Below the pieces are notes generated by a model, which searched no databases, had not been told where the DNA came from, and saw nothing but the letters and a program-made list of their open reading frames with translations. A DNA stretch of 38,637 nucleotides from Falsibacillus pallidus (GTDB lineage Bacteria; Bacillota; Bacilli; Bacillales; DSM-25281): the NCBI RefSeq assembly GCF_003350505.1, contig NZ_QQAY01000022.1, positions 1 to 38,637 of the forward strand, in the 5' to 3' direction. Both the position numbers and the translations under genes were made by a program. Shown here piece after piece: positions 1-8,465 of the stretch (its first letter is position 1; every line of letters begins with the position of its first letter).

Positions 1-60
1 AGCGAGGAGGCTTGCCAGTTCGTCCGCGGAAAGCGAGTGGATTCCCGCTCAATCGTTTAG
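1..60. repeat. possible interspersed Bacillaceae repeat fragment
   Basis: The first 60 bases have no credible gene. They contain GGCTTGCCAG, CCGCGGAAAGCGAG and a partly self-complementary GCGGAAAGCG/CCCGCT segment. This resembles intergenic sequence that I recall as recurring in Bacillus genomes. The left edge is cut by the window and no second copy lies in the window, so the call is weak. Confidence 0.25.
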
Positions 61-120
61 AAAAACCTGAAAAATGGTTAACTTGATGGCTATGGTGACA
101 GTCACGCCCCGATTTATGCG

Positions 121-162
121 AAAAAAAGCTCCCCACAATAAATCTTGTGTAGGGAGCTTTTC
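121..162 (-). terminator. Rho-independent terminator of the 167-436 gene
   Basis: The inverted repeat AAGCTCCC(C)ACA / TTGTGTAGGGAGCTT has a short A/T loop. On the minus strand it is followed by a run of T. It begins 5 bases after the minus-strand stop codon. A-runs and T-runs on both sides could let it work in both directions. Confidence 0.8.
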
Positions 163-166
163 CATT

Positions 167-436
167 CTATTCAATATGTCCGTTATTTTCTTTCACGATT
201 GCATGAGCATGTGCAGAGTGTTCTTCATCTACCAGAAATTCAAGAACATGAGGAAGATGATTCATATCCCGGTCGTTTTCATTATTGATAAAGAAGTCCC
301 CAAGCCTGTCAAAAAGGTTGCGATTATCTTCAGGGACCCTTTCTACCATTAAGTCTTGGACCTTCAGCATCTGGAGCTTTGCCTTTACATTCTCAGCCTC
401 ATCTTCATTTCTAAAGTAAGCCTGGACTCTTTCCAT
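167..436 (-). CDS. small hypothetical stress-type protein
   Basis: This is an 89-residue soluble protein, rich in Glu, Asp and Asn, with the N-terminus MERVQAYFRNEDEAE. I chose the ATG at 436 because AAGGAG lies about 11 bases upstream. A longer reading from an upstream TTG would place that ribosome site inside the gene. The regular charged pattern, an N-terminal beta-alpha segment (residues 1-30) and no membrane segment or signal peptide recall small general-stress proteins of Bacillus, but I do not recognise the family. It is a single-gene unit ending in the hairpin at 121-162. Confidence 0.75.
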   Translation of the reverse strand: MERVQAYFRNEDEAENVKAKLQMLKVQDLMVERVPEDNRNLFDRLGDFFINNENDRDMNHLPHVLEFLVDEEHSAHAHAIVKENNGHIE

Positions 437-587
437 ATTCTGTTCCACTCCTTTCAAAAGATCGTCTATTTTTCTTTACCTCATAGGCAATCTTTGAAAC
501 GCAGCGTTACGTTTAGTCATTTCCTATTATAAAAAAAGACAGGTGCCCAGCCTCCAGGTGAAGGTGGACAATCCGTCCCAATGTTCT

Positions 588-1478
588 TTATTTTTTATTC
601 ACAGAAGCATCATATATAGAATCAATGGCACTCTTTAGCGCGATGTTAAACTCTTCGGCAGACTGACTGAATCTCAATTCTTCTGCCAGCGCGCGTGAGA
701 AGCTTGCAATCATTCCATCGTTTTCTTTCAGCTTTTCATTAGCTTCCGCGCGGGAATATCCGCCGGAAAGAGCCACAACTCTCACAACTCGCGGATGCTC
801 CACTAAATCTTTGTAGGCATTTGCCTTTGTTGGTATGGTAAGCTTCAGCATCACGTTTTCATCCTCGGAAAGCTCATTCAAATGTTTGAGAATTTCTGCT
901 TTCAGGATTTCCTCGCATTTTTCCTTATCCCCACTGTGGATATCTACTTCAGGTTCAATGATCGGGACCAAATCAGCAGCGATAATCTTTTTCCCAATTT
1001 CAAATTGTTGGTCCACTACCTCCTTGATGCCTTCCTCATTTGGTTCATGAATGACTGAACGCATCTTAGTGCCGAAGATATTTCGCTCATTGGCACGGCG
1101 CAGTGTCTCATCAAGATCCGGATTCGGTTTCATGAGCTGGACGCCATTCTTCTTCTCAGCCAGGCCTTTATCCACTTTTAAAAATGGCACAATGTTGTGG
1201 TCGGCCAAATAGTCAGCGGTATACTTTCCTTCCACTTTGCTGTCCATCGTCTGTTCGAACAGGATGACGCCAAGAATGGACATTGAACTGAAAACCGGAG
1301 ATGTAATGATCCTCGTCCGCATCTTGTGCACCTGATCAAACATTTCGTCTTCATTCGAGTATGCATCTTCCATGACGCCATAAGCTGCCAATGCTTTCGG
1401 CGTGCTGCCTCCGCTTTGGTCGAGCGCGGCGATAAATCCCTTACCATTCTTCATTCGATCGAATTGACTCTTGTTCAT
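588..1478 (-). CDS. fda: fructose-bisphosphate aldolase class I
   Basis: This 296-residue protein matches the class I aldolase type of staphylococci and some bacilli. It catalyses reversible cleavage of fructose 1,6-bisphosphate to dihydroxyacetone phosphate and glyceraldehyde 3-phosphate, in the cytoplasm, through a lysine Schiff base. Recognisable segments are [16 protein letters not shown] (residues 15-30), [40 protein letters not shown] and the phosphate-binding [14 protein letters not shown]. Length equals the family norm. The ATG at 1478 has AAGGAG 8 bases upstream; the longer reading starting at 1508 would swallow that site. It is co-directional with the flavin reductase gene, 46 bases downstream of that gene's stop. 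Confidence 0.93.
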   Translation of the reverse strand: MNKSQFDRMKNGKGFIAALDQSGGSTPKALAAYGVMEDAYSNEDEMFDQVHKMRTRIITSPVFSSMSILGVILFEQTMDSKVEGKYTADYLADHNIVPFLKVDKGLAEKKNGVQLMKPNPDLDETLRRANERNIFGTKMRSVIHEPNEEGIKEVVDQQFEIGKKIIAADLVPIIEPEVDIHSGDKEKCEEILKAEILKHLNELSEDENVMLKLTIPTKANAYKDLVEHPRVVRVVALSGGYSRAEANEKLKENDGMIASFSRALAEELRFSQSAEEFNIALKSAIDSIYDASVNKK

Positions 1479-1524
1479 CCGTTCCACTCCTTTTTTACAA
1501 CTCTTCAAAAAACATTCCTCTTTA

Positions 1525-2652
1525 CTATTTCCCTATTTTCACTGGAGCTAACATACAATTTGATGGATTCCCAAATTGACACTCCGCTGGCCCTGCTCCT
1601 GCTCCGTCCACGAGCTTCTTTTTCAGTTCGCCGTTTTTCTCTTTGAAGACATCATTGTGCGAAGACACCATGGCAAACGCATCCGCATTGGGGTCTATGT
1701 ACTGCTTTGCCTTATTGACAGCATTCGCCGCATCTTGGAAGGCGCCGGCAATCAAGTTCACTTTTCCATCATGCCTCAGGATATCCCCGGCAGCAAATAG
1801 ACCGGGTACGGAGGTTTCACTGGCGGCATTTCCACTGATATAAAAGCTTTCGACCATTTCAATCGACAGGTCGCTTCCCTGCAGAAGGGAAGTATCCTGA
1901 TCGAAGCCATGATTGATGACCACTTCATCCACATCGATGACTGCAACATCCCCTGTCAAATGGTTTTTCATTTCCACCTTGTGGATTCTATCCTCCTGCT
2001 CACCCGCTTCCAATCTGGAAATCGTCGAATGGAAGAAACATTCTGCCGAACTATTCAACAGAGCGGACACCTGCGACTCATGCCCTGACAGTTCCCCTTT
2101 CCGATGGATCACATAGACCTTTTTCGCGATAGGCTCCAACTCATTAGCCCAATCGACGGCAGAGTTTCCGCCTCCAGAAATGATGACCGTCTTGTTTTTA
2201 AATTTCTTCAGCGATTTCACCGTATAGTGTAGGTTGGAGATTTCAAAACGATCTGCCCCTTCTATATTGAGCTTTACCGGCTTCAAAATCCCGCTTCCAA
2301 CAGCCACAATGACCGTTTTCGAAAGATGCTCACGGCCGGAAGCCGCTTTCAGGATAAAGAACCCCTCCTCATTTTTGCGAAGGGAAATGATCTTTTCATT
2401 CAGCACCACTTCCGGATTAAACGTCATCCCTTGTGCAATCAGCTGATCCATGACTTGCGCACCTGGCGTCGGGGGCATGCCGCCGATATCCCACACCATC
2501 TTTTCCGGATAGACCTGAATCTTCCCGCCAAGCTGTGGATGGAATTCAATCAGTTTTGTCTTCATCTGACGCAGACCGCTGTAAAATGCTGAATACAATC
2601 CGGCAGGACCCCCACCGATAATCGTGACATCAAAACAATCTATTCCCTTCAC
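1525..2652 (-). CDS. ycgT: YcgT/IruO-like NAD(P)H-dependent FAD reductase with a Cys-pair tail
   Basis: This is a 375-residue two-dinucleotide-fold flavoprotein of the thioredoxin-reductase-like group that includes ferredoxin-NADP reductases (YumC, YcgT) and the siderophore reductase IruO. The FAD site is [15 protein letters not shown] near residue 10, the NAD(P)H site [14 protein letters not shown] near 165, and the second FAD motif GLFAAGDI near 290. There is no CxxC redox centre in the pyridine domain. The start is GTG at 2652 with TAGGAG 8 bases upstream. The usual length is about 330-345, so there is an extra tail of about 40 residues ending in CQFGNPSNC (C358, C366). It lies divergent from a Fur-controlled siderophore operon and shares its Fur box, which suggests it reduces imported ferric siderophore. 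That substrate is inference. Confidence 0.85.
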   Translation of the reverse strand: MKGIDCFDVTIIGGGPAGLYSAFYSGLRQMKTKLIEFHPQLGGKIQVYPEKMVWDIGGMPPTPGAQVMDQLIAQGMTFNPEVVLNEKIISLRKNEEGFFILKAASGREHLSKTVIVAVGSGILKPVKLNIEGADRFEISNLHYTVKSLKKFKNKTVIISGGGNSAVDWANELEPIAKKVYVIHRKGELSGHESQVSALLNSSAECFFHSTISRLEAGEQEDRIHKVEMKNHLTGDVAVIDVDEVVINHGFDQDTSLLQGSDLSIEMVESFYISGNAASETSVPGLFAAGDILRHDGKVNLIAGAFQDAANAVNKAKQYIDPNADAFAMVSSHNDVFKEKNGELKKKLVDGAGAGPAECQFGNPSNCMLAPVKIGK

Positions 2653-2781
2653 ATTTCTCACTCCTATGTTCTCTAATTTAAAAATATTCACAACTCCTGT
2701 AAATTCATTGTTCATTCAAGTCAGTGGGGATTTTATCGAAAATAGACGACTTTTTTCACTACCCTTTTTTTACAAAAACGG

Positions 2782-2810
2782 TTGACACCCAAAACTTAAC
2801 ATCTTATATT
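2782..2810 (+). promoter_or_regulatory. SigA-type promoter of the siderophore uptake operon
   Basis: A perfect TTGACA (2782-2787), a 17-base spacer and TATATT (2805-2810) lie upstream of the Fur box and the ATPase gene. Transcription would start near 2817, just before the Fur box at 2829-2843. Confidence 0.85.
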
Positions 2811-2814
2811 TATC

Positions 2815-2844
2815 ATTGTAATCGAAAATGAGAATCATTATCAA
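2815..2844 (-). promoter_or_regulatory. minus-strand SigA-type promoter for the ycgT-like gene
   Basis: On the minus strand TTGATA (2839-2844) is followed by 18 bases and TACAAT (2815-2820). The -35 box overlaps the Fur site at 2829-2843, so Fur should block this promoter. The implied leader before the GTG at 2652 is about 150 bases. Confidence 0.6.
2829..2843. promoter_or_regulatory. Fur box between divergent iron genes
   Basis: TGAGAATCATTATCA differs by one base from the classic 7-1-7 Fur/PerR-family inverted repeat TGATAATNATTATCA. It sits just downstream of the rightward promoter and over the -35 of the leftward one, so one repressor site can control both the reductase and the ABC uptake operon by iron. 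Confidence 0.92.
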
Positions 2845-2872
2845 TATTAAATTCTCAAGGAGGCTAAAATAA

Positions 2873-3718
2873 ATGGTCCGCCTGCAAACCGATCAATTAC
2901 ATATAGGCTATGGCGATAAGTTGATCGTCAAAGATTTGACGCTTCAAATACCTGACGGCGAAATCACTTCCATCATCGGTTCGAACGGATGCGGCAAATC
3001 CACTCTTTTAAAAGGTATGGCGCGCATCATCCCCCATCAGTCCGGGATAGTGGTACTTGATGGCGTCAGCATTTCCAAACAGGATACAAAATCCTTGGCG
3101 AAAAAATTGGCCATCCTCCCACAGACACCGGAAAGCGCGGCTGGATTAACGGTCGGCGAACTGGTTTCCTACGGACGCTTTCCACACCAATCCGGGTTGG
3201 GCAGGCTGACGAAGGACGATGTGGAAATTATTCAATGGGCAATGTCCGTCACAGGGACTTTCCCTTTCCAATACACTCCTGTCGACGCCCTTTCTGGCGG
3301 ACAGAGGCAGCGTGTTTGGATTGCGATGGCCCTCGCCCAAGAAACGGATATCATCTTTCTGGATGAACCCACCACCTACCTCGATATGGCTCATCAGCTC
3401 GAAGTACTCGAACTGCTGCAAAAACTGAACGAGGAGCAGCAAAGGACCATTGTCATGGTGCTTCACGATTTAAATCAGGCCGCTCGATTCTCAAACCATC
3501 TGATTGCCATGAAAGATGGCCGGATCGTCCAGAGCGGTACGGCCGAAAAAGTGATACAGAAGCACATCCTTCAGGAGGTTTTTCAAATTGATGCCGAAAT
3601 CGGGAGGGATCCCCGAACAAACAAACCAATGTGCATCACCTACAATCTATTAAAAGGAGATAATCAAAATGTCGAAAAAAATGCTAGCATTCCTGCTCTT
3701 GCTGGTTCTTACGCTTAG
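2873..3718 (+). CDS. iron-siderophore ABC transporter ATPase (FhuC/YusV family)
   Basis: This 281-residue cytoplasmic ATPase drives siderophore import. It shows Walker A GSNGCGKST (residues 36-44), Q-loop LPQTPESAAG, signature LSGGQRQR, Walker B IIFLDEPT, D-loop and switch His in VLHDLNQAARF. The ATG follows AGGAGG by 9 bases. The last 50 bases overlap the lipoprotein gene in another frame, which implies coupled translation. First gene of the operon, directly behind a SigA promoter and Fur box. Strongest resemblance is to ATPases that serve several iron-hydroxamate or catecholate importers in Bacillus (YusV type), but the cognate siderophore cannot be read from sequence. Confidence 0.92.
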   Translation: MVRLQTDQLHIGYGDKLIVKDLTLQIPDGEITSIIGSNGCGKSTLLKGMARIIPHQSGIVVLDGVSISKQDTKSLAKKLAILPQTPESAAGLTVGELVSYGRFPHQSGLGRLTKDDVEIIQWAMSVTGTFPFQYTPVDALSGGQRQRVWIAMALAQETDIIFLDEPTTYLDMAHQLEVLELLQKLNEEQQRTIVMVLHDLNQAARFSNHLIAMKDGRIVQSGTAEKVIQKHILQEVFQIDAEIGRDPRTNKPMCITYNLLKGDNQNVEKNASIPALAGSYA

Positions 3719-4589
3719 TGCCTGCAGCAGCAATACAACAAACCAAGATAAAAAAGATTCGAAAGAAAGCAAGCCCTCCACCATCACGTATCAATCCGAA
3801 AACGGACCGGTGAAAGTACCAGCCGATCCGAAGCGAGTCGTTGTTCTATCTTCCTATGCCGGAAATGTCATGGCATTAGGCGTCAACCTGGTCGGAGTGG
3901 ATTCATGGTCCAAGATGAACCCGCGTTTCCAAGACAAGTTAAAAGGCGTTGAAGAAGTATCTGATGAAAACCTGGAAAAAATCATTGAATTGAATCCCGA
4001 CCTGATCATCGGTCTTTCCACAATCAAAAACATTGATAAATTAAAGAAAATTGCCCCTACAGTCACTTTTACATACGGGAAGCTTGACTATTTGTCCCAG
4101 CATATAGAAATCGGGAAACTTCTGAATAAAGAGAAGGAAGCGAAGACTTGGGTGGCTGACTTCAAGAAGCGTGCAAAAGAGGAAGGCGAAGCGATCAAAG
4201 CTAAAATCGGCGATGATGCAACCGTTTCAGTAGTTGAAAACTTTGATAAGCAGCTATATGTATTCGGCGACAACTGGGGACGCGGAACGGAAATCCTTTA
4301 TCAAGAAATGAAATTGAAAATGCCGGAAAACGTAAAGGAAAACGCACTAAAACCAGGCTACTATGCCATTTCTCCAGAAGTCCTGCCTGATTATGCAGGA
4401 GATTATTTAATCATCAGTAAAAACAAAGACAGCGACAACTCTTTCCAGGAAACAGAAACATACAAAAACATCCCTGCTGTCAAAAATGGTCATGTGTACG
4501 AAGCAGATGCAAAAGAATTTTATTTTAACGACCCGATCACTCTCGACTATCAGCTTGAATTCTTTAAAAAATCGTTTCTAGCAGACTGA
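3669..4589 (+). CDS. iron-siderophore ABC transporter substrate-binding lipoprotein
   Basis: This 306-residue lipoprotein captures the ferric siderophore outside the membrane. A Lys-start signal peptide with lipobox LTLSAC gives Cys19 as the lipidated residue. A Ser/Asn/Lys-rich linker follows, then the two-lobed FepB/BtuF-like fold with PKRVVVLSSYAGNVMALGV, the NPDLIIGLS segment and C-terminal TLDYQLEFFKKS. The start ATG at 3669 has AGGAG 8 bases upstream and lies inside the 3' end of the ATPase gene. The length is normal for FeuA/FhuD-type proteins. A stem-loop (4601-4625) separates it from the permease genes. Confidence 0.92.
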   Translation: MSKKMLAFLLLLVLTLSACSSNTTNQDKKDSKESKPSTITYQSENGPVKVPADPKRVVVLSSYAGNVMALGVNLVGVDSWSKMNPRFQDKLKGVEEVSDENLEKIIELNPDLIIGLSTIKNIDKLKKIAPTVTFTYGKLDYLSQHIEIGKLLNKEKEAKTWVADFKKRAKEEGEAIKAKIGDDATVSVVENFDKQLYVFGDNWGRGTEILYQEMKLKMPENVKENALKPGYYAISPEVLPDYAGDYLIISKNKDSDNSFQETETYKNIPAVKNGHVYEADAKEFYFNDPITLDYQLEFFKKSFLAD

Positions 4590-4600
4590 CCATCAACAAC

Positions 4601-4634
4601 GGGGATTCTCATGACAGGAATCCCCTCTTGTTTT
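4601..4634 (+). terminator. intra-operon hairpin, possible attenuator
   Basis: GGGGATTC / GAATCCCC form a perfect 8-bp stem (4601-4608, 4618-4625) with a 9-base loop, followed by a weak T-rich stretch TCTTGTTTT. It sits between the lipoprotein and first permease genes. Such a site may end part of the transcripts or protect the upstream mRNA, giving more binding protein than permease. The stoichiometric role is inference. Confidence 0.7.
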
Positions 4635-4664
4635 CTAAAAAACTACTAAAGAGTGAGTGAGATA

Positions 4665-5675
4665 ATGATGAATGGCAAGATGAATGCAGTTCCATTTCCA
4701 TATAAATTAATCGCGTCACTTGCCGTATTTGCTGCCGCTTTTGTCGCTGCAATGATTTTCGGGGCGGCGGATACAAGCTTGAGCGACGTTTGGAATGCTT
4801 TTACTGATCCCACTACTTCCAAAACGGCATCCATGCTCTACGAACTCCGGCTTCCACGGGGACTTGGAGCAGCCTTGGTTGGTGCAGCCCTTGGCGTTCC
4901 CGGAGCCATCATGCAAGGGATGACCCGGAATCCGCTGGCAGACCCCGGCCTTCTTGGTTTAACAGCCGGAGCCAATGCAGCACTTGCCGCTGCTATGGCC
5001 CTCCTGCCTTCTGCTAATTATTTTTCCATCACTATTGCCTGCTTCATTGGAGCAGCAGCTGGCGTCCTTCTCGTATTTGGCATCGGCACTATGAAACGCG
5101 GCGGTTTTTCCCCTCTTCGCATCGTGCTTGCAGGTGCTGCTGTTTCCGCTTTTTTGACCGCTGCCGCAGAAGGAATCGGAATTTTTTTCAAAGTTTCGAA
5201 GGATGTGTCCATGTGGACGGCAGGGGGGCTCTCAGGCACTTCGTGGAGCCAGATCCAGCTTATTGCTCCATTTATTCTAATTGGAATCGCAGCATCCATC
5301 TTTTGCTCCAGGCAGTTGACGATCCTGAGCCTGAATGAAGAAGTGGCAGTGGGTCTGGGGCAGAACATAGCGAAAACTAAGGCCGTTTTGTTCCTGGTCA
5401 TCATCATCCTTGCAGGGTCTTCCGTGGCGCTTGTCGGCAACATGGCTTTCATCGGTCTCATGATTCCCCATATTGTCCGCTGGCTTGTCGGGACAGACTA
5501 CCGATTCATCCTCCCGATTTCAGCGATTTTCGGGGCTGCTTTTATGCTTGCTGCCGATACATTGGCAAGGACGATTTCAGCTCCATATGAAACACCGGTC
5601 GCAGCCATCGTCTCCCTATTGGGCCTGCCATTCTTTCTGTTCATTGTCCATAAAGGAGGGCGTGCATTCTCATGA
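4665..5675 (+). CDS. FecCD-family siderophore permease 1
   Basis: This 336-residue integral membrane protein has about nine hydrophobic segments and the FecCD signatures LRLPRGLGAALVGAALGVPG, MTRNPLADPGLLG and MAFIGLMIPHIVRWLVG, the last near the ATPase coupling loop. It would form one half of the heterodimeric channel with the next gene. I place the start at the ATG at 4665, preceded by GAGTGAG; an in-frame GTG at 4653 is less well placed. Its stop overlaps the next start as ATGA. Confidence 0.9.
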   Translation: MMNGKMNAVPFPYKLIASLAVFAAAFVAAMIFGAADTSLSDVWNAFTDPTTSKTASMLYELRLPRGLGAALVGAALGVPGAIMQGMTRNPLADPGLLGLTAGANAALAAAMALLPSANYFSITIACFIGAAAGVLLVFGIGTMKRGGFSPLRIVLAGAAVSAFLTAAAEGIGIFFKVSKDVSMWTAGGLSGTSWSQIQLIAPFILIGIAASIFCSRQLTILSLNEEVAVGLGQNIAKTKAVLFLVIIILAGSSVALVGNMAFIGLMIPHIVRWLVGTDYRFILPISAIFGAAFMLAADTLARTISAPYETPVAAIVSLLGLPFFLFIVHKGGRAFS

Positions 5676-6679
5676 TTCATCCATCCATCATCAAAAAACA
5701 ACGGCTATTGCTTGCCCTTTTTACTCTCTTAATCTTCATCACCGTTTTCATCGGGATGGGACTTGGCTACTCTTCCGTTTCCTATAAAAATATCCTTCCC
5801 ACCATTTTCGGTGAAGGCACTTTTAAAGATGAGTTCGTGCTATTTTCCATACGGATGCCCCGAATCATCATCACGCTTTTATCTGGAATGGCCTTGGCGG
5901 TTTCCGGTGCTATTCTTCAAAGAATCACACGGAATGACTTGGCAGACCCGGGCATCATAGGGATTAACTCCGGCGCAGGGGCTGCCATTGCCCTCTTCTT
6001 CTTATATGCACCGATTGAAGCTGATTCCTTTGCCATGCTCATTCCAGTTGTCGCGTTTCTTGGTGCATTCGCAGCGGCGCTTCTCATCTATCTTTTTTCT
6101 TTCCGGAAAAATGAAGGGCTGCAGCCGACCCGCCTCATCCTTACAGGCATTGGCTTATCCATGGCGCTTTCCGGATTAATGATTGTCCTGATTTCTTCAG
6201 CCGAACGGGAAAAAGTAGACTTCATTGCCAAATGGCTCGCCGGTGCCATTTGGGGAAGCGATTGGCCATTTATCTGGGCCATTCTGCCTTGGCTTGCAGC
6301 ATTGATTCCATTTACCTTTTACAAAGCACAGCGCCTGAACTTATTTGGTGTCAGTGCCCCCGTATCGATCGGAGTCGGAATGTCCATGGAAAAAGAGCGG
6401 TTCACCTTGCTCCTGACAGCAGTCGGTCTTTCAGCGGCTGCCGTATCGATAACAGGCGGTATCGCCTTCATTGGATTGATGGCTCCTCACTTGGCAAAAG
6501 CTCTCATCGGCCCGCGCCATCAACTATTTCTACCGCTTGCCACACTCATTGGGGGATGGCTGCTCATCCTTGCCGATACCATAGGCCGGAATATCGCCGG
6601 TCCGGAAGGTATCCCGGCCGGGATTGTAGCAGCATTAATTGGGGCGCCATATTTTATTTATTTGCTTGTGCGGAAATAG
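5672..6679 (+). CDS. FecCD-family siderophore permease 2
   Basis: This 335-residue polytopic membrane protein is the second channel half. It shows IRMPRIIITLLSGMALAVSG, ITRNDLADPGIIG and the coupling segment IAFIGLMAPHLAKALIG. It is translationally coupled to permease 1 through a 4-base ATGA overlap and has GGAGG about 13 bases upstream. It is the last gene of the iron operon. About 100 bases of non-coding DNA follow before the hairpin at 6778-6834. Confidence 0.9.
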   Translation: MIHPSIIKKQRLLLALFTLLIFITVFIGMGLGYSSVSYKNILPTIFGEGTFKDEFVLFSIRMPRIIITLLSGMALAVSGAILQRITRNDLADPGIIGINSGAGAAIALFFLYAPIEADSFAMLIPVVAFLGAFAAALLIYLFSFRKNEGLQPTRLILTGIGLSMALSGLMIVLISSAEREKVDFIAKWLAGAIWGSDWPFIWAILPWLAALIPFTFYKAQRLNLFGVSAPVSIGVGMSMEKERFTLLLTAVGLSAAAVSITGGIAFIGLMAPHLAKALIGPRHQLFLPLATLIGGWLLILADTIGRNIAGPEGIPAGIVAALIGAPYFIYLLVRK

Positions 6680-6777
6680 GTTGAGTCCGATTTGTCCACT
6701 CGTGAGCGATGAAGGTACAAATATAATCTTATGGTGTCTAGCCCGCAGTACTCAATATTCACACTAATGCACCTAAA

Positions 6778-6834
6778 TAAAAAGGCGCCTCCCCAAGCAT
6801 GAGTCATCATGCTGAAGGGTTGGCACCTTTTTTT
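6778..6834. terminator. bidirectional terminator
   Basis: AAAAAGGCGCC pairs with GGCACCTTTTT around an inner perfect stem AGCATGA/TCATGCT. T-runs occur on both strands. It serves the plus-strand iron operon and the minus-strand VOC gene, whose stop is at 6851. Confidence 0.85.
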
Positions 6835-6850
6835 GTTAAACTTTTATATT

Positions 6851-7246
6851 TTACTTCGCATTCTCATCAGGCTGATGGATGCCAATGATATTACCTTCAG
6901 GATCAATGTAATATCCTTGCCAAGCCATTCCCGGCAGGGCGTATTTTGGCATAGCCACTGTGCCCCCAAGCTCCAGGATTTTCTTTTCAGTTTCATCATA
7001 ATTTTCTACACCCATCGTGCAGGCAAACCCGTTCATGGCTTGTCCTGCTTGAGGAGCTGGGCCTTGGCGCTTCATTAACGCACCGTTGATTCCCGGAGTA
7101 CTTTCATCCCCCGTCACAGCCCCAAAGTAAGGCATGCCGGCATACTCGCTCCAGTCTTCGAATTTCCATCCGAAAACTTCCCCATAAAACGTTTTCGCGC
7201 GGTCCATGTCATCTACATGGATTTCAAAATGAACTAATCTACCCAT
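6851..7246 (-). CDS. VOC-superfamily (glyoxalase-like) protein
   Basis: This 131-residue protein has the paired beta-alpha-beta-beta-beta fold of the vicinal-oxygen-chelate family. Recognisable pieces are LVHFEIHVDDMDRAKTFYGEVFGW at the N-terminus and GYYIDPEGNIIGIHQPD at the C-terminus, with candidate metal ligands His6 and late Glu. I chose the second of two adjacent ATG codons because GGAGG then lies 7 bases away. It is monocistronic. Members range from dioxygenases to antibiotic-binding proteins, so the substrate is unknown. Confidence 0.88.
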   Translation of the reverse strand: MGRLVHFEIHVDDMDRAKTFYGEVFGWKFEDWSEYAGMPYFGAVTGDESTPGINGALMKRQGPAPQAGQAMNGFACTMGVENYDETEKKILELGGTVAMPKYALPGMAWQGYYIDPEGNIIGIHQPDENAK

Positions 7247-7332
7247 CATTTACCCTCCCGATTGTTCGCATCTAATAATTTCCAACTTACCCCTTTATTG
7301 TACTCGATGACTAACAGTGATAGCAAGGGTTT

Positions 7333-7878
7333 TTACGAACATATATTCCCTTTTTCAATCAGCCAACAATCTCGAAATTCGCCTTCATGCCATTCATTTT
7401 TCGGCAAGAGCTTCACTTTTTTAAATCCACACTTTTCATAACAGCGTACCGCACGCTCATTCCATGTCTGCGGATCCATCACCACCCTGTCTGCCTGCTT
7501 TTCTTCTATTAAGAAGTCCACCATCGATTGAACAAGAAGCGTGCCGATTCCTTTATTCCAATACTCAGTCTCACCAATAAATTGATCCATTCCATAAATC
7601 AGTTCTGTTTCATCCTCATACCCATATAGCTGCCGCGACTCCTCTTCCAGCTTATAAAACTGGATATAGCCGATTGCAGCGTCGTCATATTCTATGATAC
7701 AGCGGGCCACACCATTTTCACGCTGATAAAACTTTTCATTGACCTTATTCATATCAAAAGGATTATCCCTTCCTTCATAAAACTCAAGCACCACTGGATC
7801 ACTCAGCCATTTCGCCAGCAGCCATGCATCTTCTTTTTCCAGAAGCCGAACCATTAACCTGCCATTCACAAATAGCAA
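7333..7878 (-). CDS. GNAT acetyltransferase, AAC(6')-like
   Basis: This 181-residue acetyl-CoA-dependent N-acetyltransferase belongs to the group resembling aminoglycoside 6'-acetyltransferases. It shows VRLLEKEDAWLLAKWLSDP near the N-terminus, the acetyl-CoA loop region YWNKGIGTLLVQSMVDFL, and RAVRCYEKCGFKKV. The start is TTG at 7876-7878 with GGGGGA 6 bases upstream. A longer open frame runs on to 8037 but passes through a REP-like palindrome and a terminator, so it is not real coding sequence. Real drug resistance cannot be inferred from this. Confidence 0.82.
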   Translation of the reverse strand: MLFVNGRLMVRLLEKEDAWLLAKWLSDPVVLEFYEGRDNPFDMNKVNEKFYQRENGVARCIIEYDDAAIGYIQFYKLEEESRQLYGYEDETELIYGMDQFIGETEYWNKGIGTLLVQSMVDFLIEEKQADRVVMDPQTWNERAVRCYEKCGFKKVKLLPKNEWHEGEFRDCWLIEKGNICS

Positions 7879-7890
7879 TTGTATTCCCCC

Positions 7891-7921
7891 TTTGGGACAT
7901 GGGGACAGGTTTACTGTCCCA
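7891..7921 (+). repeat. REP-like GGGACAG palindrome, copy 1
   Basis: GGGACATGGGGACAGG leads into a perfect hairpin GGGACAG-GTTTA-CTGTCCC (7902-7920). The same sequence appears inverted at 10787-10813. It lies just upstream of the GNAT ribosome site. Similar GGGACAG/CTGTCCC repeats are scattered through many Firmicute genomes. Confidence 0.75.
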
Positions 7922-8002
7922 CTTAATCTACTCAATACTGTAATTCTGCTCATCTTAGCATTCGATTCTTTTATACAAAAACCCTTTCCTTGACCAACAA
8001 AT

Positions 8003-8038
8003 AAAAAAGATGCCCACATAAAATGACTAGCGGACACC
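8003..8038 (-). terminator. terminator of the DUF6429-like gene
   Basis: On the minus strand GGTGTCCGC pairs with GTGGGCATC (with three G-U pairs) and is followed by six T. It starts 9 bases after the stop codon at 8047. Confidence 0.7.
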
Positions 8039-8046
8039 CCATTTTT

Positions 8047-8298
8047 TTACGAGTTGGATAAGTATTTTCCAACTAATTTTTTAGCTTCCTCTATGCCTGC
8101 CGTGGTCAAATGCACCGACTTTGCCTTCTTGCTTCCTACAAGCAAGTTCTCTTCCGTTAATTCGTCCAGGATGTCAAAAGGGTACCCTTTCCAGCTTCTT
8201 CGCATCTCAGCCAAAACTCCGGTCTCTTCCCAGGATGTCAGGTAAAGCAATAACAGCGAAAGCTCCTTTATCTGTTCTGCCCTAATATTTTGCTCCAT
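8047..8298 (-). CDS. DUF6429-like small protein
   Basis: This 83-residue protein is helical at its N-terminus (residues 5-25, KELSLLLLYLTSWEE). It then has RRSWKGYPFDILDELTEENL and a C-terminal segment KSVHLTTAGIEEAKKLVGKYL that looks like the wing and last helix of a winged-helix fold. This matches the short family I know as DUF6429, of unknown function. The ATG has GGGGG 8 bases upstream. Monocistronic, ending in the hairpin at 8003-8038. Confidence 0.75.
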   Translation of the reverse strand: MEQNIRAEQIKELSLLLLYLTSWEETGVLAEMRRSWKGYPFDILDELTEENLLVGSKKAKSVHLTTAGIEEAKKLVGKYLSNS

Positions 8299-8465
8299 TT
8301 TATGTCCCCCTATCTGAAGATTTTCTTACCTTTAGTATATAGTTGGCCCCTTAATTCACTCAATAATAAATCTTTCCTTTTTAAGTATCTAAACAATTAT
8401 TTTCCATCCAAAAAAAGGAATCTGCGAGAAAGTATCGAATGTAAGAAAATCACACGAAAGGACTG

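Noticed and set aside
540-587. Terminator after the aldolase gene
   Set aside because: A T-run on the minus strand follows GGGCACCTGTC, but I could not find a convincing complementary arm nearby.
7879-8037. N-terminal extension of the AAC(6')-like GNAT
   Set aside because: The extension runs through a REP-like palindrome and into the terminator of the next gene; a well-spaced GGGGGA and TTG mark the true start at 7878.
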